Shown: in pieces, positions 7,583 through 16,615 of the stretch
Position numbering within the stretch: the first letter of the stretch is position 1
How the letters are laid out: the number at the start of each line of letters is the position of its first letter
Source of the DNA: Psychrilyobacter atlanticus DSM 19335
Lineage (GTDB): Bacteria; Fusobacteriota; Fusobacteriia; Fusobacteriales; Fusobacteriaceae
Assembly (NCBI RefSeq): GCF_000426625.1
Contig: NZ_KE384548.1
Location: 124,001 to 188,000 of the forward strand
Direction of reading: 5' to 3'
Length of the DNA: 64,000 nucleotides
Program-made: the position numbers and the translations under genes
Notes under the pieces: model-generated
The model's input: the letters and a program-made list of their open reading frames with translations, nothing else
Told to the model about the DNA's origin: nothing
Database searches by the model: none

Positions 7583-10255
7583 ATGGTTAAGATTAATATC
7601 AATGGTCAGGAAGTAAAAACTTCAAAAAATATGACTATTTGCCAGGCGGCAGAATCAACAGGACACATTATACCAACATTTTGTTATGATGAAAGATTTG
7701 AAACAGAAGATAAGTGTGGGATATGTGTTGTAGAGTGTAATGGTGAAATAGTAAAGGGATGTTCTGTAGTGGTAGAAGAGGGATTAGAGATAAAAACTCA
7801 TACTCCGGAAATAATAGAAAAGAGAAGAGAGATATTAGAGTCAATAATCGTAGATCATCCATTGGACTGTCTGGTATGTAAAAAATCAGGACATTGCAAA
7901 TTACAGGATTACTGCTATGAATACGGTGTAGAACAAAAGCATAATAAATGCAGAGAAGAACTTTCTTTAGATAGAAGTAATCCATTTTATGATATAGACC
8001 CAAATAAATGTATCTCATGTGGGAAATGTGTTGAGGTATGCAAAACACAACAATGTAACGATGTATTAACTTTAGATAGTGATAAAAAGAGGGTAAAGGT
8101 AGCGGGAGGCACAGTAACAAATAATTCTGACTGTGTATTTTGCGGGAACTGTGTAAGTGTCTGTCCTGTAGGAGCTCTTCAAGCCAAGGAAAAGACAAAA
8201 TATAGAAATTGGGAAGTAAAAAAAACCCAGACAACTTGTTCATACTGTGGTGTTGGATGCCAATTCGATCTTATTACGAAAAAAGATAAAGTAGTTGGAG
8301 TAGAACCAGTACTTGCCAGCCCTAACGATGGATTACTGTGTGTAAAAGGGAAATTTGGATATAAATTTATAGATCATCCAGAGAGACTAAAAACTCCATT
8401 AATCAAAGAAAATGGAAAGTTTAGAGAGGCTACTTGGAAGGAAGCGTATGAATTATTTGTATCTAAAGCCAATGGAATAAAGGGAGAATTTGGTCCTGAT
8501 GCACTTGGAGGATTAGCTTCTGCCAGATGTACCAATGAAGATAACTTCTTATTTCAAAAACTAATGAGAGTTTCAATTGGAACCAATAATATAGATCACT
8601 GTGCCCGTCTCTGACATTCTGCAACAGTTGCCGGGCTTGCAACTACATTAGGAAGTGGAGCTATGACAAATAGTATCCAGGAAGCAAAAGATTCGGATTT
8701 AATCTTTGTAATAGGATCAAATCCAAGAGAAAATCATCCTGTAATAGGAGCTAAGATAAAACAAGCAAAGAGAAATGGATCCAAATTAATATTAGCTGAC
8801 CCGAGGGAAATAGATCTATCGGAAGAGGCTGACGTATTTATGCAGGTAAATGTAGGAGCTAATATAGCTCTTATAAATGGAATGATTAATGTAATTATTT
8901 CAGAGAACCTGGTTAATAAAGATTATATTAAAAACCATACTGAAGGATATGAAGAGTTAAAGGAAATGGTAAAAAAATATACTCCTGAGATGGCTTCAGA
9001 AATATCTGGAGTAGCTCCTGAAAAAATAGTAGAAGCGGCAAGATTATATGCAACGAGTAAAGCTTCTTCAATCTATTATGCAATGGGGATAACTCAGTTT
9101 AAAACAGGTACAAATGCTGTAATAGCGCTATCAAACCTGGCCTTAATAACAGGACAGATGGGAAGACCTGGAACAGGAATCAATCCTCTGAGAGGACAAA
9201 ATAACGTGCAGGGATCGTGTGATATGGGGGCATTCCCAGATACGCTACCTGGATATAAGAGTATTAAAGATGAAAAATTTAGAAAATTATATAAAGAAGA
9301 GTGGGGTGTTGAACTACCTTCAAAAGTAGGACTAACTATAACACAAATTATGGATGCTGCTCATCATAAGGATCTAAAATTCTTATTTATTATGGGAGAA
9401 AACCCAGTTGTTTCTGATCCAGATACAACCCATATCATTCAATCTTTAGAATCTTTAGATTTCTTGGTAGTTCAGGATATCTTTATGACAGAAACTGCTA
9501 AATATGCAGACCTTATCTTACCGGCACTGTCATTTGCTGAAAAAGACGGTACATTTACAAATACCGAAAGAAAGGTACAGAGAGTAAGAGCTGCTATAAA
9601 AGGCTGTGGGGAAGCCAAGGCTGACTGGTTAATATTTATGGAACTTATGAATGAATTTGGATACGATGTTCACTATGACACTCCTGCCGATATTATGGAT
9701 GAGATGGCCAGATTGATACCTCAATATGCAGGGATATCTTATGACAGGATAGAAAAAGAAGGATTACAATGGCCTGTAAAGGATAAAAATCATCCTGGGA
9801 CACCTATTCTTCATGTAGATGGACCTATGAGAGGAAAGGGATTAATAGTTCCTGTAGAATATGATCTGCCAGCAGAGATAGTAGATGAGAAATATCCATA
9901 TGTATTGACTAATGGTAGAAATCTATATCACTATCACACTAGAACTATGACAGCGAAAACAGAAGGGTTACATGAAAAGTCACCGGAATCTTATATTGAG
10001 ATAAATCCATTAACTTGTGAAGAAATAGGGGTAAAAGATGGAGAGATGGTAACTGTAACTTCTAGAAGAGGTTCTATTCAAACAAAAGTTCTTGAAACTA
10101 AAAAGATTTTAAAAGGAACAGTATTTATGCCTTTCCATTTTGCAGAAGGATCAGCAAATATGTTAACAGGAACAGAAGCTTTAGATGAAAAATCTGGTGA
10201 ACCGGAATTAAAATTAGTAACTGTATCTATAGAAAAATATGAGGTGAAAAAATAA
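7583..10255 (+). CDS. fdhF: Selenocysteine-containing formate dehydrogenase (W/Mo), catalytic subunit with N-terminal Fe-S domains
   Basis: An 890-residue selenoprotein that oxidises formate to CO2 or the reverse. The in-frame TGA at 8612-8614 codes selenocysteine 344 within CARL-U-HSATVAGL, matching the CARV-U-H site of E. coli FdhF; the frame then continues unbroken to 10255. Domains in order: [2Fe-2S] ferredoxin (Cys34, 45, 48, 60), a His/Cys [4Fe-4S] segment near 95-115 as in NuoG, two CxxCxxC clusters (140-200), the molybdopterin Fe4S4 domain (CSYCGVGC at about 220), molybdopterin domain, and a C-terminal dinucleotide-binding domain with NGRNLYHYHTRTMT. An AGGAGG site precedes ATG 7583. 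Its stop codon overlaps the hydrogenase start (TAATG), so the two are probably made in equal amounts as one complex. Confidence 0.95.
8612..8644 (+). promoter_or_regulatory. Bacterial SECIS element of fdhF
   Basis: Immediately after the TGA, AGTTGC (8626-8631) pairs with GCAACT (8639-8644) around a seven-base loop CGGGCTT. The helix starts 11 bases after the TGA, the usual distance in bacteria. SelB would bind the apical loop and direct selenocysteine insertion. Confidence 0.8.
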
Positions 10256-11961
10256 TGGAAGTAAAAGTTATAATAAATCAAAAAAAATCTATATTTGATA
10301 CAGAAAAAACTCTTTTACAAAATATAAATGCAATGGGGATAGAAATCCCTACTCTATGTCATCATGAAGATATAAGTCCTGCAGGAGTATGTAAGATCTG
10401 TTCGGTAGAGGTTGTAGGAAGAGGACTAGTTACAACTTGTGATAATTACCCTGAAGCCGGGATGGAATTGAACACTCATTCAGATGAGGTGGAAGAATTC
10501 AGAAAAGACAGGATTAAAGAGATATTAAAGGATCATTCCAATGACTGTCTGACTTGTGAAAAAGCAATGGGAGACTGTGAATTACAAAATATATCCTATG
10601 AATATGGTGTAGAAAACAGGGGAGACGGAACCCGTGAAAAAGTAGCGATAGATAACTCTTCATCTGCATTTGTAAGGGATATGAATAAATGTATAAAATG
10701 TCAAAAATGTGTAAAAGTATGTGATGAGATCCAGGGAATTGGGGTTTATTGTGTAGAAGAGGATGGGTCTATAGGAATGACTCACGGTACGGTAGCTGAA
10801 ACTGATTGTATCTCATGTGGACAGTGTGTAAAAATATGTCCAGTAGGAGCTCTACATGAAAAGATAGACCTAAAGAATTTAAACTATGATCTTAAAAATC
10901 CTATGAAACATATAGTTGTTCAAATGGCACCGGCTATTAAAAATACCATAGGAGAGGAATTTGGTATCTTACCGGGAACAGATATAACTAAAAGAATGGT
11001 TGCGGCCCTTAAAGATCTAGGTTTTGATAAAGTGTTCTCTACAGATTTTAGTGCTGATGTAACTATTATGGAAGAGGGGACAGAATTCTTAGACAGGTTT
11101 ACAAATGGTGGGAAATTACCCATGTTTACATCTTGTTGTCCAGGGTGGATAAATTATGCTGAGATCAACCATCCTGAATTTTTAGATAATTTATCATCTT
11201 GTAAATCTCCTCAGCAAATATTTGGAGCCCTATCTAAAAGTTATTATTCAAAGGTATCGGGAGTAAAGCCTTCTGAGGTGTATTCAGTTTCTATAATGCC
11301 TTGTACGGCTAAAAAAGATGAAATTATCAGGGATGTAATGGAAGATCATGATGGAAACAGAGATGTGGATTTAGTAATAACAACTAGGGAATTAGCTAAG
11401 TTATTTAGATTAAACAAAATAAATTTAGCTGACTATGAAAAAGAAGAAGAATTTGACCAACTTCTAGGAGAGGGGACAGGAGCGGCCAGAATATTTGCTT
11501 CGACTGGTGGAGTAATGGAAGCGGCTCTCAGAACAGTTTCTGATGTATTGGGAGAAACTAGTCATTCGCTGGAATATAAAGAGGTAAGGGGATTTGAAGG
11601 GGTAAGAAGAGCAAATCTTGTCTTAGCAGGAAAAGAAGTTAATGTTGCAGTAATAAATGGAATCAAGAATGCAACTCCATTTTTAGAGTCAATAAAAAAA
11701 GGTGAAACAGAAGTTGATTTTATTGAAGTAATGGCTTGTGTTGGAGGATGTTTAAATGGGGGAGGAGCACCTGCCCCAGACAATATGAGAGTTGTTGCGG
11801 ATAGAAAAATAGGATTATATGATTCAGATGAAAAATCTGTTTTAAGGAAATCCCATGAAAATATAGAGGTAAAAAAACTTTATGAAGATTATTTGGGTAA
11901 ACCAGGGGGACATAAGAGTCACCACCTATTACATACCAACTATAAATCTAGAAATAAATAA
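10255..11961 (+). CDS. [FeFe]-hydrogenase, group A, partner of formate dehydrogenase
   Basis: A 568-residue iron hydrogenase producing or oxidising H2. Domains: N-terminal [2Fe-2S] (CHHEDISPAGVCKICSVEV), His-Cys [4Fe-4S] (DHSNDCLTCEKAMGDCELQ), two [4Fe-4S] clusters (CIKCQKCVKVC, CISCGQCVKICPVG), then the H-cluster domain with all three signatures: TSCCPGW, MPCTAKKDE and MACVGGCLNGGGAP. The small-subunit-like region is fused at the C-terminus (ending KSHHLLHTNY). The start overlaps the fdhF stop by one base. With fdhF this resembles a soluble formate-hydrogen lyase or hydrogen-dependent CO2 reductase module, though no separate HycB-type ferredoxin subunit is present; both proteins carry their own ferredoxin domains. 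Maturases HydEFG are not in this window. Confidence 0.92.
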   Translation: MEVKVIINQKKSIFDTEKTLLQNINAMGIEIPTLCHHEDISPAGVCKICSVEVVGRGLVTTCDNYPEAGMELNTHSDEVEEFRKDRIKEILKDHSNDCLTCEKAMGDCELQNISYEYGVENRGDGTREKVAIDNSSSAFVRDMNKCIKCQKCVKVCDEIQGIGVYCVEEDGSIGMTHGTVAETDCISCGQCVKICPVGALHEKIDLKNLNYDLKNPMKHIVVQMAPAIKNTIGEEFGILPGTDITKRMVAALKDLGFDKVFSTDFSADVTIMEEGTEFLDRFTNGGKLPMFTSCCPGWINYAEINHPEFLDNLSSCKSPQQIFGALSKSYYSKVSGVKPSEVYSVSIMPCTAKKDEIIRDVMEDHDGNRDVDLVITTRELAKLFRLNKINLADYEKEEEFDQLLGEGTGAARIFASTGGVMEAALRTVSDVLGETSHSLEYKEVRGFEGVRRANLVLAGKEVNVAVINGIKNATPFLESIKKGETEVDFIEVMACVGGCLNGGGAPAPDNMRVVADRKIGLYDSDEKSVLRKSHENIEVKKLYEDYLGKPGGHKSHHLLHTNYKSRNK

Positions 11962-11968
11962 ATTTATT

Positions 11969-11999
11969 AAAAGAGGGCTATATTATATAGCCCTCTTTT
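11969..11999. terminator. Bidirectional terminator after the fdhF-hydrogenase operon
   Basis: AAAAGAGGGCTATA and TATAGCCCTCTTTT form a near-perfect hairpin with flanking A and T runs between convergent genes. Confidence 0.9.
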
Positions 12000-12028
12000 G
12001 ATTTTTTAGAAAAAGTATAATTTACTAT

Positions 12029-12751
12029 CTATCCAAATAACTTCCATACTATATTCAATCCCATCACTGGGATAGCAAAATTAATTACTTTCTTAAATAG
12101 TTTCTCCTCCACTTTTGTTGAGGCATATACTCCTATTGCAGTACCGATGATTACATGGGGGAGGTAGGTCCAAATTATCTTAAGATTTTCAGGAGTGTAA
12201 AACCCCTTATAGATATAGGTAAGGATGGCTACTATATTTAGAGTGAAAAAATAAGATGACAGTGTCGCCTTAAATTGGGCTCTATTTAAATCTATATTTG
12301 ACAAGAACACTAGAACTGGAGGTCCTGAAATACCGCCAATCCCATTTAAAACTCCAGAGACTGCTCCTACGGGAAGATAGTATTTTTCTGGTTTTTTTAA
12401 ATTAATTCTTATTCCAAAACTATTGATGATACCTATTACTATTAGTAATAATCCGATAATTAATTTTAAAATATATTCATTTATAATCTGAAGGTAGGAT
12501 ACTCCTACAAAGGTAAAAATAATTGCTGAGATCAGGAGGGGCATTATTTTTTTTAACTTAGTATCTCTATAGTATTTTTTCACTATAATCCCATTGATTA
12601 TAATGCTGTAGGTTACGGTTACAATTATGATTAACTTGGTATCAAAAAATAACGAAAGTAGTGGAATGGCTATTAAAGAAAATCCAAAACTGGTGAATCC
12701 CTGAACAAAGGTTGAAAAAAAGAAGATTGCTCCAATGTATATAAGTTCCAT
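12029..12751 (-). CDS. TSUP family membrane permease (TauE/SafE-like)
   Basis: A 240-residue membrane protein with about eight hydrophobic segments. The N-terminus (MELIYIGAIFFFSTFVQGFTSFGFSLIAIP) and the repeated mid-protein motif (GAVSGVLNGIGGISGPPVLVFL) are typical of the sulfite/sulfonate/organic-anion exporter family TSUP. ATG 12751 follows GGAGGATATT. Substrates of this family vary widely (sulfite, sulfoacetate, small organic acids), so no substrate is assigned. It sits between the two hydrogenase genes but is separated from both by terminators, so it is probably transcribed alone. Confidence 0.8.
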   Translation of the reverse strand: MELIYIGAIFFFSTFVQGFTSFGFSLIAIPLLSLFFDTKLIIIVTVTYSIIINGIIVKKYYRDTKLKKIMPLLISAIIFTFVGVSYLQIINEYILKLIIGLLLIVIGIINSFGIRINLKKPEKYYLPVGAVSGVLNGIGGISGPPVLVFLSNIDLNRAQFKATLSSYFFTLNIVAILTYIYKGFYTPENLKIIWTYLPHVIIGTAIGVYASTKVEEKLFKKVINFAIPVMGLNIVWKLFG

Positions 12752-12874
12752 AATATCCTCCAAAATAATTTAATTAAGACAAATTATATCATATTCGTTT
12801 AATTTTTTATAATTCTTTTGTCTCTGTAAGTTTTTGAACAAAATTTTTCCTCTGATAAATCTATAATTTAGAAT

Positions 12875-12905
12875 AAAAGAGGCTTTCGTATGAAAGCCTC
12901 TTTTT
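12875..12905. terminator. Terminator after group B hydrogenase gene
   Basis: AAAAGAGGCTTTC, loop GTAT, GAAAGCCTCTTTTT: a nine-base perfect stem with T-tails in both directions. Confidence 0.88.
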
Positions 12906-12919
12906 ATATTCAGTGAGAT

Positions 12920-14341
12920 CTATCTTTTTAATTTTGTAAGCATTGTTTTTGCCACGAGAGGTCTTTGAATTACACTTGGTCCGCATATACATCCACCTTT
13001 ACATCCCATACCTTCTAACAATGTATTTGACTTAGCTAATCTAAATTGTTTAAAGGCTTGAGCACCTTCCTTGATTCCGTCCATTTGAATTAATTGAAGT
13101 TCCTTTTCACACTTATTTACAACAGCCTGTGCAACTCCTCCACTTTTAGCAAAATTCCATCCATCGTAGCTTCCTTCAATTTGTTCACTTGCTAAAGTTT
13201 TAATATCAATTCCTCTGGCATCTGTCCATGATAATATATCTGTATAGGTTAATACGTTATCTACTACCTCATATTTTACAGCCTCTATTTTTTTAGCAGT
13301 ACAAGGTCCTATAAATACAATTTTATATTCAGAATCTTCCTCTTTAAGCTTTTTAGCCAGAGCCATCATAGGAGAATCTACATGTGATATGTATTTTGTC
13401 ATATCTGGCTGATGAAGTTTTATATATTCGTAGAAAGCAGGACAGCAGGAAGTAGTCATTTTTTCCTCTCTTGTCTCCATTTCACTGGCTTCCTCGTCAA
13501 TTACCATGTCTGCACCAAGTGCTACTTCGACAGATTTAGAAAATCCAAGCTCTAAAAATAATGATTTTATTTTTTCTAAAGTAATCCCTGCTCCAAATTG
13601 TGTAATTATAGATGGAGCAAACATAGCAACAACTTTATTTTTATTTTTTATATGAGATACAACATCTATTAGATGGGTTGGAGATTCTATAGCACCAAAT
13701 GGACAGGCAGAATAGCATGCTCCACATGAAACACATTTGGTTCTATCGATACTAGCTACACCTTTTTTATCAGCTTTTATAGCTCCCACACCGCATGCTT
13801 TCTCACAAGGTCTTGAAAGTTTAACTATTGCAGAATAATCACATGCTTTTTCACAAAGGCCGCATCCTACACATTTTTCTGCATCGATTATAGCTCTTCC
13901 ATTAGAAAATGTAACTGCATTTTTAGGGCATATTGCCTTACAAGATTGAGCTATACAATTTCTACAAAGGTCGGTTGCATAATATTGACCACTTGGACAT
14001 TGGTCGCATGCCTCTTCGATAACTTCCACAGCGTGATCTCTTCCTTCGTACTCAGCAGGAATTTTTTCACAATTAAATTTCTTTTTTAAAAGGTCTAATA
14101 ATTCAAAAAGTTCCATATCTCTGACTTTATAGATGTTGAGATTTAAATATACTTTTATTCTCTGTTTTAAAACTTCTCTTTCCCTGTAAATTGAATCTCT
14201 GTAGGTTGGTTTTTCCCCACTTAACAGCATCTTAGGCAATTTGGTAAGTTCTTCTAATAACACTCCATTTTCATAAAGATCTACGATTGCCTGCAGAGTA
14301 AGCTTCCTTAACTCCTTAACTGAATTTAATTTTATGCTCAT
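12920..14341 (-). CDS. [FeFe]-hydrogenase, group B-type, with ferredoxin domains
   Basis: A 473-residue iron hydrogenase. After an N-terminal segment without recognised domain (1-95), a Cys-rich stretch (CDQCPSGQYYATDLCRNC) is followed by several [4Fe-4S] ferredoxin motifs (CKAICPKNA, CVGCGLCEKAC, CVSCGACYSACPFGA), then the H-cluster domain with TSCCPAFYEY, GPCTAKKIEA and EGMGCKGGCICGPSVI. The TSCCPAF and GCKGGC versions match group B enzymes, which occur in anaerobes and are poorly characterised. It lacks the N-terminal [2Fe-2S] domain of the other two hydrogenases in the window. ATG 14341 follows GGGAGGAAGT; a TTG upstream is discounted. It appears monocistronic; likely ferredoxin-linked (inference). 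Confidence 0.88.
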   Translation of the reverse strand: MSIKLNSVKELRKLTLQAIVDLYENGVLLEELTKLPKMLLSGEKPTYRDSIYREREVLKQRIKVYLNLNIYKVRDMELFELLDLLKKKFNCEKIPAEYEGRDHAVEVIEEACDQCPSGQYYATDLCRNCIAQSCKAICPKNAVTFSNGRAIIDAEKCVGCGLCEKACDYSAIVKLSRPCEKACGVGAIKADKKGVASIDRTKCVSCGACYSACPFGAIESPTHLIDVVSHIKNKNKVVAMFAPSIITQFGAGITLEKIKSLFLELGFSKSVEVALGADMVIDEEASEMETREEKMTTSCCPAFYEYIKLHQPDMTKYISHVDSPMMALAKKLKEEDSEYKIVFIGPCTAKKIEAVKYEVVDNVLTYTDILSWTDARGIDIKTLASEQIEGSYDGWNFAKSGGVAQAVVNKCEKELQLIQMDGIKEGAQAFKQFRLAKSNTLLEGMGCKGGCICGPSVIQRPLVAKTMLTKLKR

Positions 14342-14488
14342 ACTTCCTCCCAATTCTTAAAACATTTGTATTTGTTGTAATTATATACTCATTTAAGAAT
14401 TGTGTAAAGTAAAATTAAAAAATAATTAAGTCAGGCTTAAAAAGATAGAAAAAAGAAGGTTTTGATTATTGTATTTTTTATAAAAAAA

Positions 14489-14539
14489 CCTCTTTACATT
14501 AAGTTAAGAGTGAAAGAATAATCTCTTAATGTAAAAAGG
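14489..14539. terminator. Hairpin, probable terminator of the GNAT gene
   Basis: CCTCTTTACATTAAG pairs imperfectly with CTTAATGTAAAAAGG across a 20-base internal region that holds TTAAGAG. It lies downstream of the minus-strand acetyltransferase gene. The A-run before it becomes the U-tract on the minus strand. Confidence 0.6.
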
Positions 14540-14579
14540 CTTGGATGAATATAGTATTAAATTGTTTAAAAGCTACAAC

Positions 14580-15026
14580 TTATTTCTTATTATATGTCAT
14601 ATCTAAGTGGGGAATCCCATCCTCTGAATAGACCTCAGAAACAGCTTCAAAACCTAAACTTTCATAGAAATCTCTTAAATAATTTTGGGCTCCTATGGTT
14701 ATTTTATTTTCGTTCCAGTTATTGATTATATAATTTATTCCGGCACAAACAATTTTTCTGGCTAATCCTTTTTTTCTAGCTTCCGAAGTTACCAAAACTC
14801 TTCCTATGGAAGCATCATCATATGAAACTCCCGGTTTTATAACCCTTAAATAAGCCATAATTTTAGCACCTTCTACAATCATAATATGAATAGATTCTAT
14901 ATCTTTCCCATCTTGATCGTTGTAGACACAGTTTTGTTCCACTACAAATACTTCAGATCTTACTCTCAGTATTTCATAGAGCTCCTCCACTGTAAGTTCA
15001 TTAAATTTTTTTATCTCTAAATTCAT
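14580..15026 (-). CDS. GNAT family N-acetyltransferase, ElaA-like
   Basis: A 148-residue acetyltransferase of the ElaA branch. The N-terminal pattern LTVEELYEILRVRSEVFVVEQNCVYNDQDGKD is typical of ElaA, and IGRVLVTSEARKKGLARKIV carries the R/Q-x2-G-x-G/A acetyl-CoA loop. Substrate is unknown. It starts four bases after the stop of the MarR gene, so the two form an operon under MarR autoregulation. Confidence 0.85.
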   Translation of the reverse strand: MNLEIKKFNELTVEELYEILRVRSEVFVVEQNCVYNDQDGKDIESIHIMIVEGAKIMAYLRVIKPGVSYDDASIGRVLVTSEARKKGLARKIVCAGINYIINNWNENKITIGAQNYLRDFYESLGFEAVSEVYSEDGIPHLDMTYNKK

Positions 15027-15029
15027 TTT

Positions 15030-15482
15030 TTAATACCTCCTTTTATTTCCTTTTTTGATATCCTTCCATTCTTTTTCAATATTTATTCTCATCCTATGGA
15101 GGAGTTCAAAAACCATCTCTTTTTCCTCTGGGCTCATCCCTTCCATGGCTGACTGTACTGTATATTCTTCCTCTTTTTGGAGGAAGGGATAGACCTCTTC
15201 CCCTTTGGGAGTGCAGTAAAGTTTCAGCTCTTTTTTATTGTTTTCACTCTTTGTTTTTTTTACCAATTCCATTTCTACCAGCTTTTTTATTGCTTTGGCT
15301 GCAGTGGTCCTGTCCACTTTTAGCATATCGGCCACCCTTTCCTGAATGATTCCCGGGTTTTCATAGATCCTCACTAAATACAGATACTGTCCCTTAGCAA
15401 GGTTGATCTCTTTAAATTCAATATCACTTATGGTTGCTGTGCATCGGGCTATCATTCCGATCTCTCTAAATATTTTATTCAT
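15030..15482 (-). CDS. MarR family transcriptional regulator
   Basis: A 150-residue winged-helix repressor. The DNA-binding helix-turn-helix is around residues 50-80 (IQERVADMLKVDRTTAAKAIKKL), with the beta-wing at TKSENNKKELKLYCTPKGEEV. ATG 15482 is preceded by GAGGAG; the reading frame is open further upstream, but that part has no ribosome site and crosses the putative operator. It is co-transcribed with the ElaA-like acetyltransferase. A 28-bp perfect palindrome 40 bases upstream of the start is the probable operator, implying autoregulation. The inducer is unknown. Confidence 0.88.
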   Translation of the reverse strand: MNKIFREIGMIARCTATISDIEFKEINLAKGQYLYLVRIYENPGIIQERVADMLKVDRTTAAKAIKKLVEMELVKKTKSENNKKELKLYCTPKGEEVYPFLQKEEEYTVQSAMEGMSPEEKEMVFELLHRMRINIEKEWKDIKKGNKRRY

Positions 15483-15521
15483 GGAATCTCCTCTTTTTTT
15501 GTTTATAAAAATAAGATACCA

Positions 15522-15549
15522 TATTTTTGTTGAATTTTCAACAAAAATA
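15522..15549. promoter_or_regulatory. Perfect 28-bp palindrome, probable MarR operator
   Basis: The left half TATTTTTGTTGAAT is the exact reverse complement of the right half ATTCAACAAAAATA. It lies 40 bases upstream of the MarR start codon in a promoter-like region. MarR proteins bind such dyads as dimers. A terminator is unlikely because it precedes the gene. Confidence 0.7.
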
Positions 15550-15617
15550 GTTTTTGATAAAAATATTAGGAGAGTATAAAACAAAAAAATTTAAAATTAA
15601 AATCGAATCTAGATTTA

Positions 15618-15646
15618 TTGAGAAACAAACTTTGATATGATACTAT
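15618..15646 (+). promoter_or_regulatory. Promoter of the nucleoside hydrolase gene
   Basis: TTGAGA (15618-15623), a 17-base spacer and TACTAT (15641-15646), 26 bases before the ATG with an AGGAGG ribosome site in between. Confidence 0.6.
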
Positions 15647-15671
15647 GTTATAAAAGAAATAGGAGGATTAT

Positions 15672-16562
15672 ATGCAAAAAATAATATTAGATTGCGACCC
15701 TGGAATGGATGATGCTTTAGCTATTATAATAGGCTTAGCAGACAAGAATATAGATATGCTTGGAATAACTACGGTGGCAGGGAATGTAGAACTTTCTCAT
15801 ACAACAAGAAATGCATTAAATCTTTTAGAATATTTAAATGAAGAGATAGATGTCTACAGAGGATTGAAAAAACCGTTGACAAGAGATTTACATACAGCAA
15901 CTGAATTTCATGGAGAAACAGGGATGGGAGATATAGAGCTGCCAAATTCATCCAAGGAAGGTTTTGAAGGATATTCAGAATTTTATTTGAAGTGTGCCAA
16001 AAAATATCCTCAAGAGCTTGAATTAGTTGCAGTGGGACCATTAACAAATGTTGCCAATGCATTGATTAAATACCCGGAATTAAAAAAACTTTTAAAGGGT
16101 ATAACTATTATGGGAGGATCACTTTGCGGCGGAAACATAACTCCCCATGCAGAGTTTAATATATATGTCGATCCAGAGGCAGCCAATATAGTATTTAATT
16201 CAGGGTTAGAAGTAAAAATGATTGGATTAGATGCCACTATGAAGGGGCAATTTGCAGCTGATGAATTAGAAGAGATCAGAAAATCGGATTCTAAATACAG
16301 TAAAGTTACTATGGAAATTTTTGATTCGATGTTTAGAGTAAGGGAAAAAATTGGGATGACAAGTGTGGTGTTTCACGATACAATAGCTCTGATTGCACCT
16401 ATATATAATAACGCTTTTAAGTTTGAGGAGAAAAATATACTGGTTGGAATAGAGGAAAAAAGGGGAGAAACTGCTGAAAATTTTAAAGGTGGTAAAATAA
16501 AAGTAGCTGTTGATTTTAATAAAGACTGGTTTAAGAAATATTTAATTGAAACATTAAAATAA
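15672..16562 (+). CDS. Nucleoside hydrolase (inosine/uridine-preferring type)
   Basis: A 296-residue cytoplasmic enzyme that splits nucleosides into base and ribose. The N-terminal DCDPGMDDALAI is the calcium/ribose-binding signature of the family. VAVGPLTNVANAL, the GGNITPHAEFNIYVDPEAA loop and the late HDTIALIAP motif are also conserved. Length fits the family (about 310). It is a single gene between its own promoter and a terminator. Substrate range (pyrimidine or purine) cannot be decided from sequence. Confidence 0.9.
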   Translation: MQKIILDCDPGMDDALAIIIGLADKNIDMLGITTVAGNVELSHTTRNALNLLEYLNEEIDVYRGLKKPLTRDLHTATEFHGETGMGDIELPNSSKEGFEGYSEFYLKCAKKYPQELELVAVGPLTNVANALIKYPELKKLLKGITIMGGSLCGGNITPHAEFNIYVDPEAANIVFNSGLEVKMIGLDATMKGQFAADELEEIRKSDSKYSKVTMEIFDSMFRVREKIGMTSVVFHDTIALIAPIYNNAFKFEEKNILVGIEEKRGETAENFKGGKIKVAVDFNKDWFKKYLIETLK

Positions 16563-16564
16563 AT

Positions 16565-16602
16565 AAAAGGTGGTTTCTGCATTCTACAGAAACCACCTTT
16601 TT
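16565..16602. terminator. Bidirectional terminator
   Basis: AAAAGGTGGTTTCTG, loop CATTCTA, CAGAAACCACCTTTT: a perfect stem between the convergent nucleoside hydrolase and mobA genes. Confidence 0.9.
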
Positions 16603-16615
16603 GAATAATCTGAAT

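Noticed and set aside
7668-8243. 191-codon open frame antisense to fdhF
   Set aside because: It overlaps the conserved Fe-S domains of fdhF, has no plausible ribosome site, and its composition is a shadow of the sense strand.
8615-10255. A separate formate dehydrogenase gene starting at ATG 8663 after a truncated N-terminal gene
   Set aside because: The two parts share one frame across a TGA placed at the active-site Sec with a SECIS hairpin, so it is one selenoprotein gene and not a frameshift or pseudogene.
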